Source of the DNA: Amia ocellicauda
Taxonomy: Eukaryota > Chordata > Actinopteri > Amiiformes > Amiidae
Length of the DNA: 64,000 bases
Assembly: GCF_036373705.1 (NCBI RefSeq)
Contig: NC_089855.1
Location: 9,172,219-9,236,218, forward strand
Reading direction: 5' to 3'
Below the pieces are notes generated by a model, which saw nothing but the letters and a program-made list of their open reading frames with translations, had not been told where the DNA came from and did not search any database. Made by a program: the position numbers and the translations under genes. The first letter of the stretch is position 1. Every line of letters begins with the position of its first letter. This document shows positions 13,729 to 26,226 of the stretch, in pieces.

Positions 13729-16700
13729 CTGCAAGACACGACACCACGGCTCACTGGGACCCTCCCTCACTGCGCCTGACTGTGTGTCTGCCTCTCTCTA
13801 TCTATCTATCTGTATATATATATAATAATATAAGTATAATAGAGAATTACATGCTGAGCTAAGTGGGAAACTAGTTCAATGCAGACCTGTAAACATAGTT
13901 CCTCTAAAGTAACACAGTGGCGGGGGTTGTACAGGAAGAGGAGAGACCAGCAATGAATTCCAAATTATTTTTTCATTCATTTCCATTATTATTATTGTTG
14001 TTGTTGGAGTTTAATTTGTCAGACTCCTTTATCCATCAATTTTTTTTTTTTACAACAGTACAAATAATATATAACAAAGATAAACGATTTACGATTTATG
14101 ATAAGCAAGATCAGATATTGAAATTAAATGTATTCAGTTTTGCTTTTCTTAAAAATTATGACAATGTATGGACAATGCATCCATGTTGCAAGAGAAGATA
14201 AACTGTTTTAAATCATGTTTTGTTCTTATTAATATGCCAATAATTATAAACTGACTATTTCAATCCAGGGGGCAGGAGCGGAACATGTCACTTCTAAAAA
14301 CATGTATATACAGCGACAAGGCCAAAGGCAAACCCGTGGCTCAGCAGCCGCACCCACCAGAGACACGGTGTGGCGGCCGCGGAAGCACAGGCGACGTTCA
14401 AAGGACTCGGCCAGCTCGTGGATGGGCAGGAAGTGCGCGTCGGGCCCGGAGGACTTGCGCCGGTTGTCGTCGGAGGAGGAGGCGCGCCGGGCCTTCTGGT
14501 GCGTCTGCGGCTCTTTGTCCTCCCGGCACTGCGAGTACGCGGACGAGGGCGCCGTGCTGGCAGCATGCAGGCGGCGCAGGTGCATGGCGTTGAGCTGGGC
14601 CTGGGGGTGTGTCGGGGGGGACACGGGAGACAGGGACACAGTGAGTGAGGGAGTTGGGGACACACAGAGATGAAAATTCCTCAAACACGTTTAAAGACAC
14701 ACACATATACATAAGAGTCTGACTGTGGTGCTGAGTGACCTGGGCTCACCTGGGCAGCTCCCTGCTTTCCCCAATTCTTGGCTGTGTACAAATTCCCCCC
14801 TGGCCTATAATCTCTGACGCGTAATTCTGAGACACCTCTGTCCTCTATATACATAAATAGCAAGTGACTCTAAATACACTGGGTGCAGAAGCTCATTACT
14901 ACATGACAAACATTAACGCAGGACAAGACCCTTATGCAAGTTTCCCACAGTGTATCTGCACTGTAATTTGGCACTTTCCCCCCTGGTGTGTCCACTCTTG
15001 TGCTTTAATATTTTCCAGTTTTTTTCCATAATGGTTTACTGTAGCTCTTCATGCTTTACAGTGATGTCGCCTTTCTTTAGAATACTGTGAGTTTCCCCAT
15101 GATCCTCCACAGTGTTTTGTTGCATGTTAAAGCTCCTTTCATTAACTGCTGTTGCTGCTGGGCGCTGGGCTTCACCGAGGGAATAATTCAATTGCAGGAT
15201 TCTTCACGGTATCATTAGCTCTGAAGTTGCCATGAGAATCCGGCACTATCTTTACAAAAGCAGTCTGAGTGTCTCTGTTTACTTACATTTATGAATTATA
15301 ACTGAACTAGTACATTTCACAATGATCTACATAATTGAACATGAAGACTGTATCTCCGGTCCTGGCAGCCATAGGAAACACTGACCCCTGGTGCCAAGGT
15401 CTGGTATTACAGATATTTTAATCAGGGAGGTTGTTGGGTGTTGTGACCCGCTCTGGCATCACACAAACAGACACACTTCTGCGCTGTTGTACCCCTGGTA
15501 GTGTGGACTGCATATTTATACTTTATTGGATGGAGGTGAGTGAGCAGAATCATGGCTGTGTACTCCCATCATGTTATTATAAATTTAAATTAGTGGTCAA
15601 TGAGTCTGTCTGTTTCTGCTTCTCCCTGGGGTTTAGAAAACGTTTCATCCTGACCGAGTGTCTCTATGCGGGGTGTCGGGGTCGCCATCGCAAGAGGGTT
15701 GAGCCCAGAATCCCCTTGCAGCCCTTTCAGGTTGCCGTCCGAAGTGTTGGAGTTAGTAAATTTAGCAGCTGGATTAGTGCTGAGAGCCTGGCTTGCATAA
15801 TGAGCTCATGGTTAATCTGGTTAGCAGGTGCGTGCTGCGGGGCTGTGTGTGGCTCACAGGGGCAGGGAATGAGGCAATCGGCTGTACATACAGCCTGATC
15901 TGTATATTGAAGCCAAAGAGAGCCTGCTGGACAGGGCCATAACACTGTACTCTGGACCGGTCAGGGAACACAGGAGAGGAGGATGTCCCTCACACCACTC
16001 TCACTACCACCATAACATTGGCACACGTGAGCAGTGTAACTCCAGGCAGGCTGCTCTCCACACACACTCCCCCTGGTGGTGTGCTGTGTCCCCAGGCAGG
16101 TGTTCTCCATGCTTCCAGTGAGATCTGATCTCAGTGACAAAGCTGATTACATAACAGATGAGGCACGAGCTTCTACCCCCACCTCACCTGCAGATACCCC
16201 ATACTGCCGCCTGGAGACCCCCGGACTCGCCATCTGGAGTGACACTGCACTGACAGAAATGTTACTGCAACTCCAGAGGTAATTATTGCAGTTAAGACAC
16301 CTGCAAGTGAAATATCCCTCAAATACTGTTCGCAGCCCCTAAAATTATGGGTTGATATGGACTCCTGTATTAGAAGGACTTTATCAGAAAAGTATCTGTG
16401 ATTTTTCTGTTCCATTCTATAATTTTTGTAGCTTTTAAAACATAAAAGTGTTACCTTGTTCTCAGCTGCTGTAAACACCTCCAGAGATAGTCTGGAGTCT
16501 CAGGATATGATTTTTCAACACTTTCCAGAGAGCAGAGAAGAGCACAGGGTTTGTCTTGAGGGAATTATTTTAGGTTTGTTTACAGACTGACTTGTAATCC
16601 TTTTTTAAGCTTCTCAAAATATACAAGATTAGTTTGTTCGGCTTGTGGGTTACATTAAAGGAAATTCAATGCAAGTGTTTCTAATAATAGGCAGACAAAC

Positions 16701-18607
16701 ACACATTGCCCGGCTCCGTATGTATGGCTGCAGCTCGTAACGTCTCAATCAATCAATCCACACATCCATTGTTCTGTGGTATAGTGCCCATCGCAAGGTT
16801 GCCACAGAGCACTTCACACATTAAAACAACAACACAAGACTGAGATCAATACATGTAAAATCAAACCATCAGCCACAGAGGAGAGAAAAACAGGATTAAT
16901 AGACATTTATAGGAGAAAATATCTCTGGGGGACCATGGCTAAAGGCCCAGGCAAGCTGGTTGCCTCCCCTCCAGCAAATGTAACATAAACAGGCAGCGTG
17001 AAGATCGTGAAGCTCTTGTATAGCTTATATATCTTGAAACAATGGTCCTATATCCATCTGTGTCAAGCTATGTGGGGCCTGCAGGGACACACGCACCCGG
17101 GGACACAAATGGAAATTGGGCTTCAAGGCATTCAAGACAGAAAACAGGAGACACTTCTTCACACAGAGAGGCGTCACAATCTGAACAAACTCCCCAGTGA
17201 TGTGGCTGAAGAGACAATTTGGGAACATTCAAAAACAGACTGGATAGGATCCTTGGATCACTTAGTTATTAATGGACACCAAACGAGCACAATGGGGAGA
17301 ATGGGCTCCTCTTGTATGGACACTTTATATTCTTATGTATTCACCACACCACCTTCTCTCAAAACAGCCCAAACCAGCCCAAACCTAGCCTCCTCCCTGC
17401 TGTGCCACGCACCGGTACCTCCCTGCTCTGTCCACACAATGCCCCTCTTGGCTGGCACCGGGGCTGCATTTGACGTAAAGTGTACCACTGACACTTCATG
17501 ATCTGCCGAGCCGAGCACCCTGCTGTCTTCCTTTCTTCCTTTCTCTCTTTTTCCGTTTCTGCTTCTTTTCTGCTTGCTGCAGCTTCTCAGTCTCCAGATA
17601 ATGACCGGAGAGGGTGGTTTCACAGCTGAAGGGCCGAACTCTGTCTCTGCTGTGATCTTACACGGACTCTAAACACGAGGCCGGCTGCCTGGATCTAGGA
17701 GAGTTCCGAGGACATGCGTGTGAGAAAACACTCTCGACTGGAGGACTGTCACACCGAACACGCTCTGAATGTGTGCCCTGCCACAGCGTTTATGTGTCGC
17801 TTGTGCCTCTCTCACTGAAGACGCGTCTCACTGGTGTTGGTCAACCAAAGCTACTTTGCTTCATATCAGTTCTGCTCTGTCTGCTCTGTATTTCTCATGA
17901 ATTTGTTTATTTGTAACAAAGTAAAATCGAACCCTCATTTATTATTATTATTATTGTAGTTGTTTTTGTTGTTATTTATTTGTTAGCAGATGTCCTTACC
18001 TAGTTGGCTCACCATAAACAGCCAGAGAATTAATTTGCCCAATTCACAGGAGCTCAATTATCAAATTAACCTCTGCCCGCCCTACAGGCGGATCAGGGCA
18101 GGCTGGGAGATACATGGCTCTGCACGCAGCTGACAGACAAATATAATTGATCCATCCAAACCATCAGGAACAGATAATTTGATGTGATATAATATTGATC
18201 TGTAGAGTCCCCATCGCCCGCAACAGAGCAGATGAAAAAACCCCAATGAGCCCGGCCCGGTCACAGCTCTCTGCTCCTCACAACTCACAGAGACGGACAT
18301 TAGTACAGACAGATACACAGAGGGGTCCAGGGAGGCACTGGTCTAGAGACAGCATTATAGAAACATTAGTAAAGAGACATTAGTGTGGAAGCATCACTAG
18401 AGACATTAGCCTAGAGACCGGCATGCGGGTACTGGGCAGAGGGACTCTTACCGGGCAGGGCAGGGAGGCTCTGCGGTCGGAGATGGGCCGGGCAGGGCGT
18501 CTCCAGCTGGCCCTGCGTTCGCGTGCCGGCTCCTCGCTCACGCTGTGGCCCCAGAAGCTGCTCATCCACTTGGCAAAGTTAACATCGTCGTCCTCTTCGT
18601 GGTCCAT
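10495..18607 (-). CDS. lnp1: LNP1-like protein with C-terminal RING-H2 domain
   Basis: Four minus-strand exons join in phase 0 throughout: 18607-18452, 14600-14358, 13728-13636 and 10602-10495 (stop at 10495-10497), giving 199 aa. Residues 1-52 begin MDHEEDDDVNFAKWMSSFWG, matching the LNP1 (leukemia NUP98 fusion partner 1) N-terminus. Residues 118-125 read SFERRLCF, the second LNP1 signature. Residues 140-179 form a RING-H2 with ligands C140, C143, C157, H159, H162, C165, C176 and C179. As I remember human LNP1 (178 aa), it has no RING, so the fusion is inferred from shared strand, consecutive order, matching phase and the lack of any start codon of its own in the RING part. LNP1 has no established function; a RING-H2 would suggest E3 ubiquitin ligase activity. 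The start was chosen by alignment with human LNP1. An upstream non-coding exon, probably near TOMM70 at 30.1 kb, is expected. The alternative is two overlapping transcription units. Confidence 0.75.
17077..17320 (+). mobile_element. CR1-like LINE, 5'-truncated 3' end
   Basis: About 240 bases are almost identical to 27690-27925, the 3' end of the larger LINE in this window. Both contain the stretch from GGGACACACGCACCCGGGGA through to the shared ATGGGCTCCTC. The copy starts abruptly at CAGGGACACACG, as expected of 5' truncation. High similarity between the two copies suggests recent or common insertion. Confidence 0.85.
17939..18065 (-). repeat. L2/SINE-type tail, reverse orientation
   Basis: A (TTA)n run is followed by TTGTTAGCAGATGTCCTTACC. 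This is the reverse complement of the stem-loop tail common to fish L2 LINEs and the SINEs that use them. It is short and degenerate; no internal promoter boxes were identified. Confidence 0.5.
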
Positions 18608-19065
18608 GCAGATTGTGGGAAACAGCTTTGTGGTGGACAAGGCGCGCTCCCGCAGGAAGAGAGACGTCCGGGACGCCAGACACGACCACGCAGAGAGACA
18701 CAAGAGACACTCAGACTGCTGCGCCTATGTTAACCGCGCTGAGATTTTTCTGAACTGGTCTTTTCTGTTTTTTGTAACCTTTATGTGCTGCACTAGGCTG
18801 TTGTATTGCAACTTTCTACACTGCAACTTTTCTGTGCTGCTCTGTGCTGTGCTCCTTGCTGCACTGTAGCTCCACTGTGTTCAGACTGACGCTGTGGCAG
18901 TTGCTTCCCCCTGTGGTTTGCTCTGACGGTTGGTGTGGTTTGTAGTTCTAAGCTGAACCAAAAATACTCTCCACAGCTTTTGGTGAAGTCTTTATATAAG
19001 CCAATCCTCCGTAATCAGTTTAGAGTCAGGGAGGGTAGGAGGGAGGAGAGGAGATGGAGATGGTG

Positions 19066-19067
<2 letters not shown>

Positions 19068-19120
<53 letters not shown>
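19068..19120. repeat. (TG)n microsatellite
   Basis: About 53 bases of uninterrupted TG repeat, ending in TATGTGG. Confidence 0.97.
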
Positions 19121-19125
<5 letters not shown>

Positions 19126-19869
19126 GTGGCGTGTGGGTTGGGGGCCGTTGTTGGTAGGGTGTGGGGGTCCGGCGTGCTTTTAATCTTTCCATTACAGAGC
19201 TTTGCCATGTCAGCCAGGGCCTGGAGGGGAGTCAGCGCCCAGCACACTGTCCCATACTTTCCACTGGCTGAGCACATCAAATGTGTCAATAACTATGGAG
19301 CGATGTCTACTTTCTCTCTGTCCCCTTCTCTCTCTCTCTCCCGAAGGCCTGGAGCCTCCCTCTGTCCTCTGCCTGTACGAAGAGGGTCGCTGTGAGCTGG
19401 GGAGGGGAAGAGAGGACAGCAGGGGATGGGCGTGTTGACCGGGCCAAGTAGGGTCTGCCCGTGGAGGCCCTCGCTGACATGCCGAACACTTTTTATTTGC
19501 CTTCTAAAACACACTTAATACAATACGATTATATTGCCTCTTTTCCACTCCACGGCAGAATTCAGCGACAATCCGGTGATCCTTCAGGAAATCAATGTCA
19601 GCTGAGAGATTTCCACACGAGAAGACAGAATCAATTGCTGTGCCTTTGATATCGTGTTCCTCTTTTATTGCCTTTCTCTTTCATGAACATGTGGCTGGTG
19701 TGCCAACACTTTGCAGGCGGTCCGAGAGCCGAGCGACCCTGCTGAGCAACCAGGTGCACACACATATCGTTTCTGTTTGCTGGTGCTTATCTTCTCCCCT
19801 GCAGACTAATTACTAAGTAAATACAGAATAATATGACTATGATTGACTTTAATAAGGGTAATTACAGGA

Positions 19870-20100
19870 GAGGTACCCCACCCTAAATACCAGCTCCTGA
19901 GTGCCGCTGGCTTTCACAACAGAGAGACTATTTTCACGCAGAGAAGTGTGGCATTCTGGAACGAATTCCCCAGCCATGTTGTGGAAGGAGACTTCGATAT
20001 GTTTGAGCTCCTTCACGAACAGAGTGGACGGCCAGCGACCAAGGAAGAGGAACGGGACTTCTCATTTGGAAACTTTCTAATGTCCCGTTATCTCTAAGTT
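19870..20100 (+). mobile_element. Degenerate CR1-like LINE 3' end
   Basis: The open frame ending at 20097 contains FTQRSVAFWNEFPSHVVEG, which parallels the C-terminal region of CR1-type ORF2 (FTQRGVTIWNKLPSDVAEE in the copy at 27.8 kb). The 3' end TCATTTGGAAACTTTCTAATG matches TCATTTGTAAACTTTCTTATG there. It is much more diverged than the copy at 17.1 kb, so it is an older insertion. Confidence 0.6.
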
Positions 20101-23100
20101 ACACACCGTGCCTCCCCTATCCCCGAACACACAAATACACACCCTACACAAATACATGTGGACCCCTGGATCTGGCCTAATGACTCAGTGCTAATTTGTA
20201 AAGGGGCACAGAGCGGCCAGGGGTGGGGGGATGATCTGGAAAGTGAGAAAGGGATTGAGAATCAGCAGGGAAAGGGAACGGGGGGAGGCCGATTACAGAC
20301 AAGCCCGGCAGGAGGCAGATTGAAAAGCTGGTGAGAATAAACAAGGGTAACAGAGCAGGGCGGAGCAGTTGCTTGTGTGTGTGTGCGTGAGTGTGTGTGT
20401 GTGTGTGTTAGTGAGAGTGGGCAGTGCTATGTGTGTAAACAGGTCAGCCACGTGGGCAGCAGAGATGATGAAACCTGCTTTGAGGGCTATTCAAGTAGGC
20501 CAGATCCAGATCCTCCGGCCGTAGCTCCGACCCCAACACGTGAAGCTGGGAGAGCAATTTACATCATCCCCTGAGGAGCCGTGCGCCAGGGTCATTAACA
20601 CTTAGGTCACATGGGAAATAAACATTGGATACTGAGAAGAAAACAAGGGCAATAGACCCAATTCTTTCCTAAGACCGCAGACCACTGACTCTGAACACTC
20701 AACTCTTTGTGTGTTGCTGTTGTGGTTGATGTATTGAGGAACCTGTTCATAATAACATGATTAGCGTTGGGTGTCTTGGGCAAAGATTTGATTCATGCTG
20801 GTGTCTTTAGCACTTAGTAATTATAATTATTATCAGGAAAATTCTTCACAACACATGTGATTTCAAGATCCGCTGCTTGAAAAAGATTTCAGTGTGGATG
20901 TAATGATATGAAATATGAAATCAGTGACCACTATGACAATAACAGTTCAACAACTTTTCAGTTCAGTTCAGTTCAACAACTTTTTGCTTCACATTATTCT
21001 ATTGAAAGTGAAACTGAACATGGCTGTCACAAATTGGTTTAAGGAGTAACTTGACCTTGTGCACAGCAACGCCACACTGAATTTCTGTTGTGTGTTTCCA
21101 GTGTGGACACACAGGGGGACAGTTCTTCTATCGGTAAACATGTGCGACTGATATGTCAGTGAAGAATAACGGACGAGCCCAACAATAGAAAGGAAAACAA
21201 GCGCCTTGCCGCGGCTGAAGGGTTAAGGCATGATGTTAAAAACTCAGCCCTTATCTCGCCCTGCGGTCCAAAGCATATGGGGAACAACAGGCACGGAAAC
21301 GAGCAAGAAAACACAGGAAGGATTTGGAGCAGGGTGTAAAGTGACAAGTGACGGGTTCAGTCGGAGAGAGTGAGTAAGACGGGGTGAAGCGGGGTGAAAG
21401 AGTGCAGAAGCTATAAAGAGCATTAAGCACCTTACAGAAGCAGGGACGTCTATAGTTAGGCGCTCTCAGTCCTGTCACCCGTCGTGGCTGGGCGCTGCTG
21501 CAATGACACTCTCTGCACAGACGTCCCCTATAACCACCTTCCCATGGTGCCCCAGGGCTGCTGTCAGCACCTGCAGCGGGGCGACAGAGAGAGCGCAGTG
21601 GCCTGGCGGCACTCTAACCTGGCAGCTCAGCCCATGGCACAGTGACAGGGGAATAGAACTGGGTCCTGCTGCAGTCTTTGTTTATCTGCTGGTTTGTTTT
21701 TACCCATAACCCCAGAACATTATGGAGTCCAAGTCTAATAGTTCTACATGTTTATCAAAGGTCCGTGTGACCGATATGATGATCTACTCATTTCGATTGA
21801 CCTTTGAAACCAGAAGGTTGTCAGTTGTGTCTGTGATCCTGGGAACAGCCGAAACCTTGGCACAGTGGATGTTAGTTTCACGTCTCCAGTGTTAATAGCT
21901 GTTGAATTAAGGAAATAACATTGATTTCTGTACAATGAAGGTGGCAGTCTTTAGCGAGGGCAGATTCTTGAGGCATTGATCTTTACTGTTGCTGGCAGCA
22001 GCACCAGAGACACTTTAGCATTAAAGGGCAGTACTTCAGACATACCAGTCCCCGCGCCTGTCATCGCACGCAGGTGTCCCTGCAAACGGCACAGTCCCAG
22101 CCCCTCCGGCGTCCACACACTGCAATGTAGGCTGCGTGAGACAGCGCTTCTGCCCCCATGTACCACACAGTCATCGCACGGTGACCTAGACTGCAGTGAC
22201 AGTTAATTATTTTGAAATATAAATTCAACAAATAGGGCAAGAAGCAGACAGCAATCCCAATCTGGTTCATGAAATCAATCCCACACCACCCTGTCCTCAG
22301 GCCTTTGAGGAACCGTGGTGTTATTTTGATACAGACAGAGACTCCCACACACAGAGTTCAGTGTTCACAGATGCCCCCGCCCCCCCCGCCACCGCCGCCT
22401 CGCCACCCTGCCACCCACCCAGGACAAGCTGTGGCCCAATCACAGAGGGCCCTAAACTCACGGCAGAGACTGCAGCTGAGGCACCAAGGAGGGGATCAAA
22501 GAGGGGCACTTTCATGAGACAATTCTTTGGGAAATCTTAAGGCTGAAGCCACGGCTAATTGATGTGTTTCGGCATGTTCTTGAATAACCCGTTGTTGTTG
22601 TTTTGCAGTTTTATTTCTGGTTCGCTCAGCTGGGGGAGGAGAGGTCCAGTGAAGAGAGATGAGCTCAGATTCCAGGGGGAGAGCGGAGCAGAGGAGGCGG
22701 GATCCGGCTGGTGCCCTCACAGCCTTGGTCCGCTCGTAAATGCAGGTGTGACCTTCACACTTTTCCAATGTCAAAATAAGGTACTCAATTAGTTTTCAGG
22801 TGCACACTGACAAGGTCGATGCCAACACCTAAAAAACAGAGCGAAAATGAGCTGCACACCCTGTGACAATCTGAAAAGTCTACTTATTCCAAGTCTTGGT
22901 TTTGACAGTGCGGTCTCTGCTGAAGCAGGTTGCGAAGACCAGGGCCAGGTTCCTTGCCAGTCGATTAGCAACTGATTAAGACCTGTAATAATCAGGTGAT
23001 TGATTTCTTATCCTGTTAATTAAAATAATTAAGACCTGATGTGGAATGAAATCAGAAATCCCACGTGGCCGACAAGTACTGGAATCGCTTACTGTTCGCT

Positions 23101-24017
23101 AAAGAGTGTTGAAATGTCAACTTGGTGTAAATGAATCACAATACACTATCAATTTCACATTTCTGTGAGCTGTACTATGCAGTGCTATACTGTACTGTAC
23201 TATGTTGTACTGTGCTGTGGCGAGCATAGCGCTCACTGGCACAGCCACCCCCAGGCACAGATCGACCTGTCCAGCCCTGGCCTGCCTCTGCCCCCTAATA
23301 AAAATGTGATTGGGTATAGATTGAAACAAGGCAATCAGTACACAAGGCAGCAGTGCTGATGACTCTCCCCCCACACACACTCGCACACACATAGAAATAA
23401 AAATAAAAATGTCTGGGATTTGCCTTTGCTTGTCCTTTTTACAATTACAACTACAATTATCTGTGTGCGTATGAGTCTAATAGTGGCGTGCATGTTTAAA
23501 ACAGGCCTGTGTGTTGAGAAGAACGGTGAGCCATTCGCGTTCAGAAGAGGCCTGTAACATCTGTGCAGGTAAGACAAAACAGTTCACAGGGATCCTTCCA
23601 CGCAGACTCTAACCAATTTAGCCAATGGAAGTGTTCATAGAGATCATTCAAGATGATTGGATAACTGGTCAGAGTTTATACAGAGTCTGTGCTGAATTGT
23701 TGTAAAGTATTGTAGAGCTTATGTGGGTGCAAAACAAAGATGTTTTATTTTATTAACTCAGCACTAAACTCGCAGCTTCAGGGCTGAGTACACAAACTAC
23801 CTCTCACTACACTCCTCCCCACCGTACCCACTTCACTCCATTAACTCCTTATGGTGTGGTGGCATGTTACAGTATAAATAAACTGTGCAGTAAAATATGG
23901 ACACACTAAAGGAATATTTATTTTATGGCTATTTGATGAACACATCAGGAGGAAGCACAGGAGGAAAGGACTCACTAACAAAAAACTAGGGATGAGGGGG
24001 GCAGGGAGTTCTGAATA

Positions 24018-24616
24018 ATGGGAGATGTTCCACTAAAGAAAGGAAACCAAGGGAAACTGCTAGTAGGAAACAAGATGTTAGACCTAGAAGCCACAGTGCT
24101 GGCGGGTGCCTATGATGTTGTAGGTGTGACAGAAACATGGCTTACAGAAAATGATGGGGATGAATACAAGTTGAAAGGATACACACAGTTTAGGAGAGAC
24201 AGGCAAAATCGAAGAGGTAGTGGGGTAGCATTATATGTGAAAAATGACACTGAGGCAGAAGAACTCAAATTAGATCCCAGTAACGAAACAGAATCTTTGT
24301 GGGTCAAACTTTTGAACAAGAGATCTGGAGGATTAGTGGTAGGAGTGTGTTACAGACCACCCAGCTCAGATATTCAGAAAGATGTTGCATTGTACAATGT
24401 AATCAGGACTGCATGTAGCAATGATGTGGCTGTTATAATGGGGGATTTCAATTTCCCAAACATAGACTGGGAAAGCCCAGTCGGAACTACAGAAGCAGAA
24501 ATAGAAATGGCTGAGATGGTAAATGACTGCTTTCTAACTCAGTTTGTCAGAGAGAGCGCATGCATTGACTTGATTTTTTCAAATGACCAAGATAGAGTCA
24601 GAGAGACACAAGTTAG
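24018..24616 (+). pseudogene. CR1-like ORF2, apurinic endonuclease part
   Basis: The frame encodes an APE-type endonuclease with VTETWL (catalytic Glu), RRDRQNRRGSGVALYVK, VCYRPPSS and GDFNFPNIDW (catalytic Asp/Asn). The last part of the domain is cut off by the hAT-type insertion. The Asp-His pair expected at the end (NCDHNK) reappears beyond it at about 24905. The N-terminal part of ORF2 and any ORF1 are missing or unrecognisable. Confidence 0.85.
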
Positions 24617-24617
24617 A

Positions 24618-24882
24618 GCAGCAGTTCTCAAACTGGGGTCCGTGAGAGAGTCGTAGGGGGTGCCCATCACCACCCCACCCCCCCTGCTCTAACAAGTTTT
24701 TAACGTCAACACCCCCCACCCCCGATCTCACATTTTTTTTTTTTTTTACCGTAAACGCCCCCCCCCCGCTCTTGCAAGTTTCTACCGTCAGCACCCCCCA
24801 TCATACTTTGGTAGGTGGGGGTCCTCAGCCAAAATCTGGGCGGCAAAGAGATCCCTGGGTCAAAAAAGTTTGAGAACCACTG
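24618..24882. mobile_element. Non-autonomous hAT-type element inside the CR1 LINE
   Basis: The left end contains CAGTTCTCAAACT and the right end AGTTTGAGAACCACTG, an inverted pair matching the widespread CAGTGGTTCTCAAAC hAT terminus. The flanking octamers AAGTTAGA and AATTTAGA differ at one base, consistent with an old 8-bp target duplication. The interior is C-rich and non-coding, with a poly-T run at about 24731. Confidence 0.75.
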
Positions 24883-24943
24883 AATTTAGAGAACTAATGG
24901 CAAACTGTGATCACAATAAGGTTAGCTTTGAGGCATACTTTCA

Positions 24944-25760
24944 GTACCAACTACTCGACTCAGCTGCTCGTCCAGTCCCTGGTCCTCTCCCGCCTGGACT
25001 ACTGTAACTCCCTCCTGGCCGGCCTGCCTGCATCCACTACCCGCCGCTCCAGCTCATCCAGAACTCTGTGGTTCGTCTGGTGTCTCTCTGCCACGATTCA
25101 CACACGCTACTCCACTGCTCCGCTCCCTCCACTGGCTCCCGATACCGGCACACATTCAGTTCAAGACATTGACCCTCACCTACCGCTGTCTCGACCACAC
25201 TGCACCAAGATACCTTCAGACCCTCGTCTCTCCATACATCCCCTCCAGACCACTGCGCTCCTCCAGCGCCAGAAGACTAAGTCTACCTCCTCTCCACTCT
25301 CCTTCCTCCAGAGCCGCTCCTTCTCATACCTGAACGACCTGCCCACCGAAGTCAAAACAGCAGAGTCCTTGACCTCCTTCTGGCGCTTACTCAAGACACA
25401 TCTGTTCAGACTCTACTTGTAATTTAGTCCTTTACTCTCCTGTAAGATAGCACTTAACAACGTTTTATTATACTTCTTGCCTTGCGTTACTAGTACTTGA
25501 ATTATTTTGATTTCCCCTATGCTCCCTTTCCCTTGGCCTTTGATTGTGACCTAACATCTTGTCTGCACTCTGCTTTTACAATCCAGGATGTAAGACCCAT
25601 ATATTGTATACACTAGTGTAAATTGGAACTTGTAAAATGTATTACGTTTTGAATTTCACTGTATTATGTAAATTTGTAATGTTTTATGACTTGTACTGAA
25701 CTGTATTTTTTAACTCATATTTTGTAAGTCGCCCTGGATAAGGGCGTCTGCCAAGAATTA

Positions 25761-25800
<40 letters not shown>
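24944..25800 (+). mobile_element. L2-like LINE 3' fragment inside the CR1 LINE
   Basis: The translation QLLVQSLVLSRLDYCNSLLA and, near the end, FSYLNDLPTEVKTAESLTSF are the C-terminal part of L2-type reverse transcriptase ORFs. The tail GTAAGTCGCCCTGGATAAGGG followed by (AAT)n is the standard fish L2 3' end. ATACTTTCA occurs at 24935-24943 and again at 25798-25806, a likely 9-bp target duplication. The CR1 sequence resumes after it. Confidence 0.85.
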
Positions 25801-25803
<3 letters not shown>

Positions 25804-26226
25804 TCAAAAAACAAGGACTAAGTCTAAAACAATTGTCTACAATTTTAGAAAAGCAAACCTTGAAGGTATGAGGCGGCACTTAGAAGAGTTAGGCTGGAGC
25901 ACACTGGATCAGATTCAGTTGAAAATGGATGGTTATATTTTAAGAATATACTAATTGAGGCTCAGGAGCAATTTGTACCAAAACTTAGCAGATTGAGGAC
26001 CAAAAAACATTGGCCAAAATGGTTTAATAGAGGTATGCAAAAAAATATCAAGAGAAAGAAAATGTTGTATAGCGCATACAAAAGGGATAGAGACTAAACA
26101 AAATACAAAGAATATGTTGAACTGCAAACAGATCTTAAGAAAGGGATCAGGAAAGCAAAAAGGGAAAAAACGAATGCAAAGAGCTGTTTTCAATACTACA
26201 AAAGCAAGAGGTCAATAAAGGAGGAA

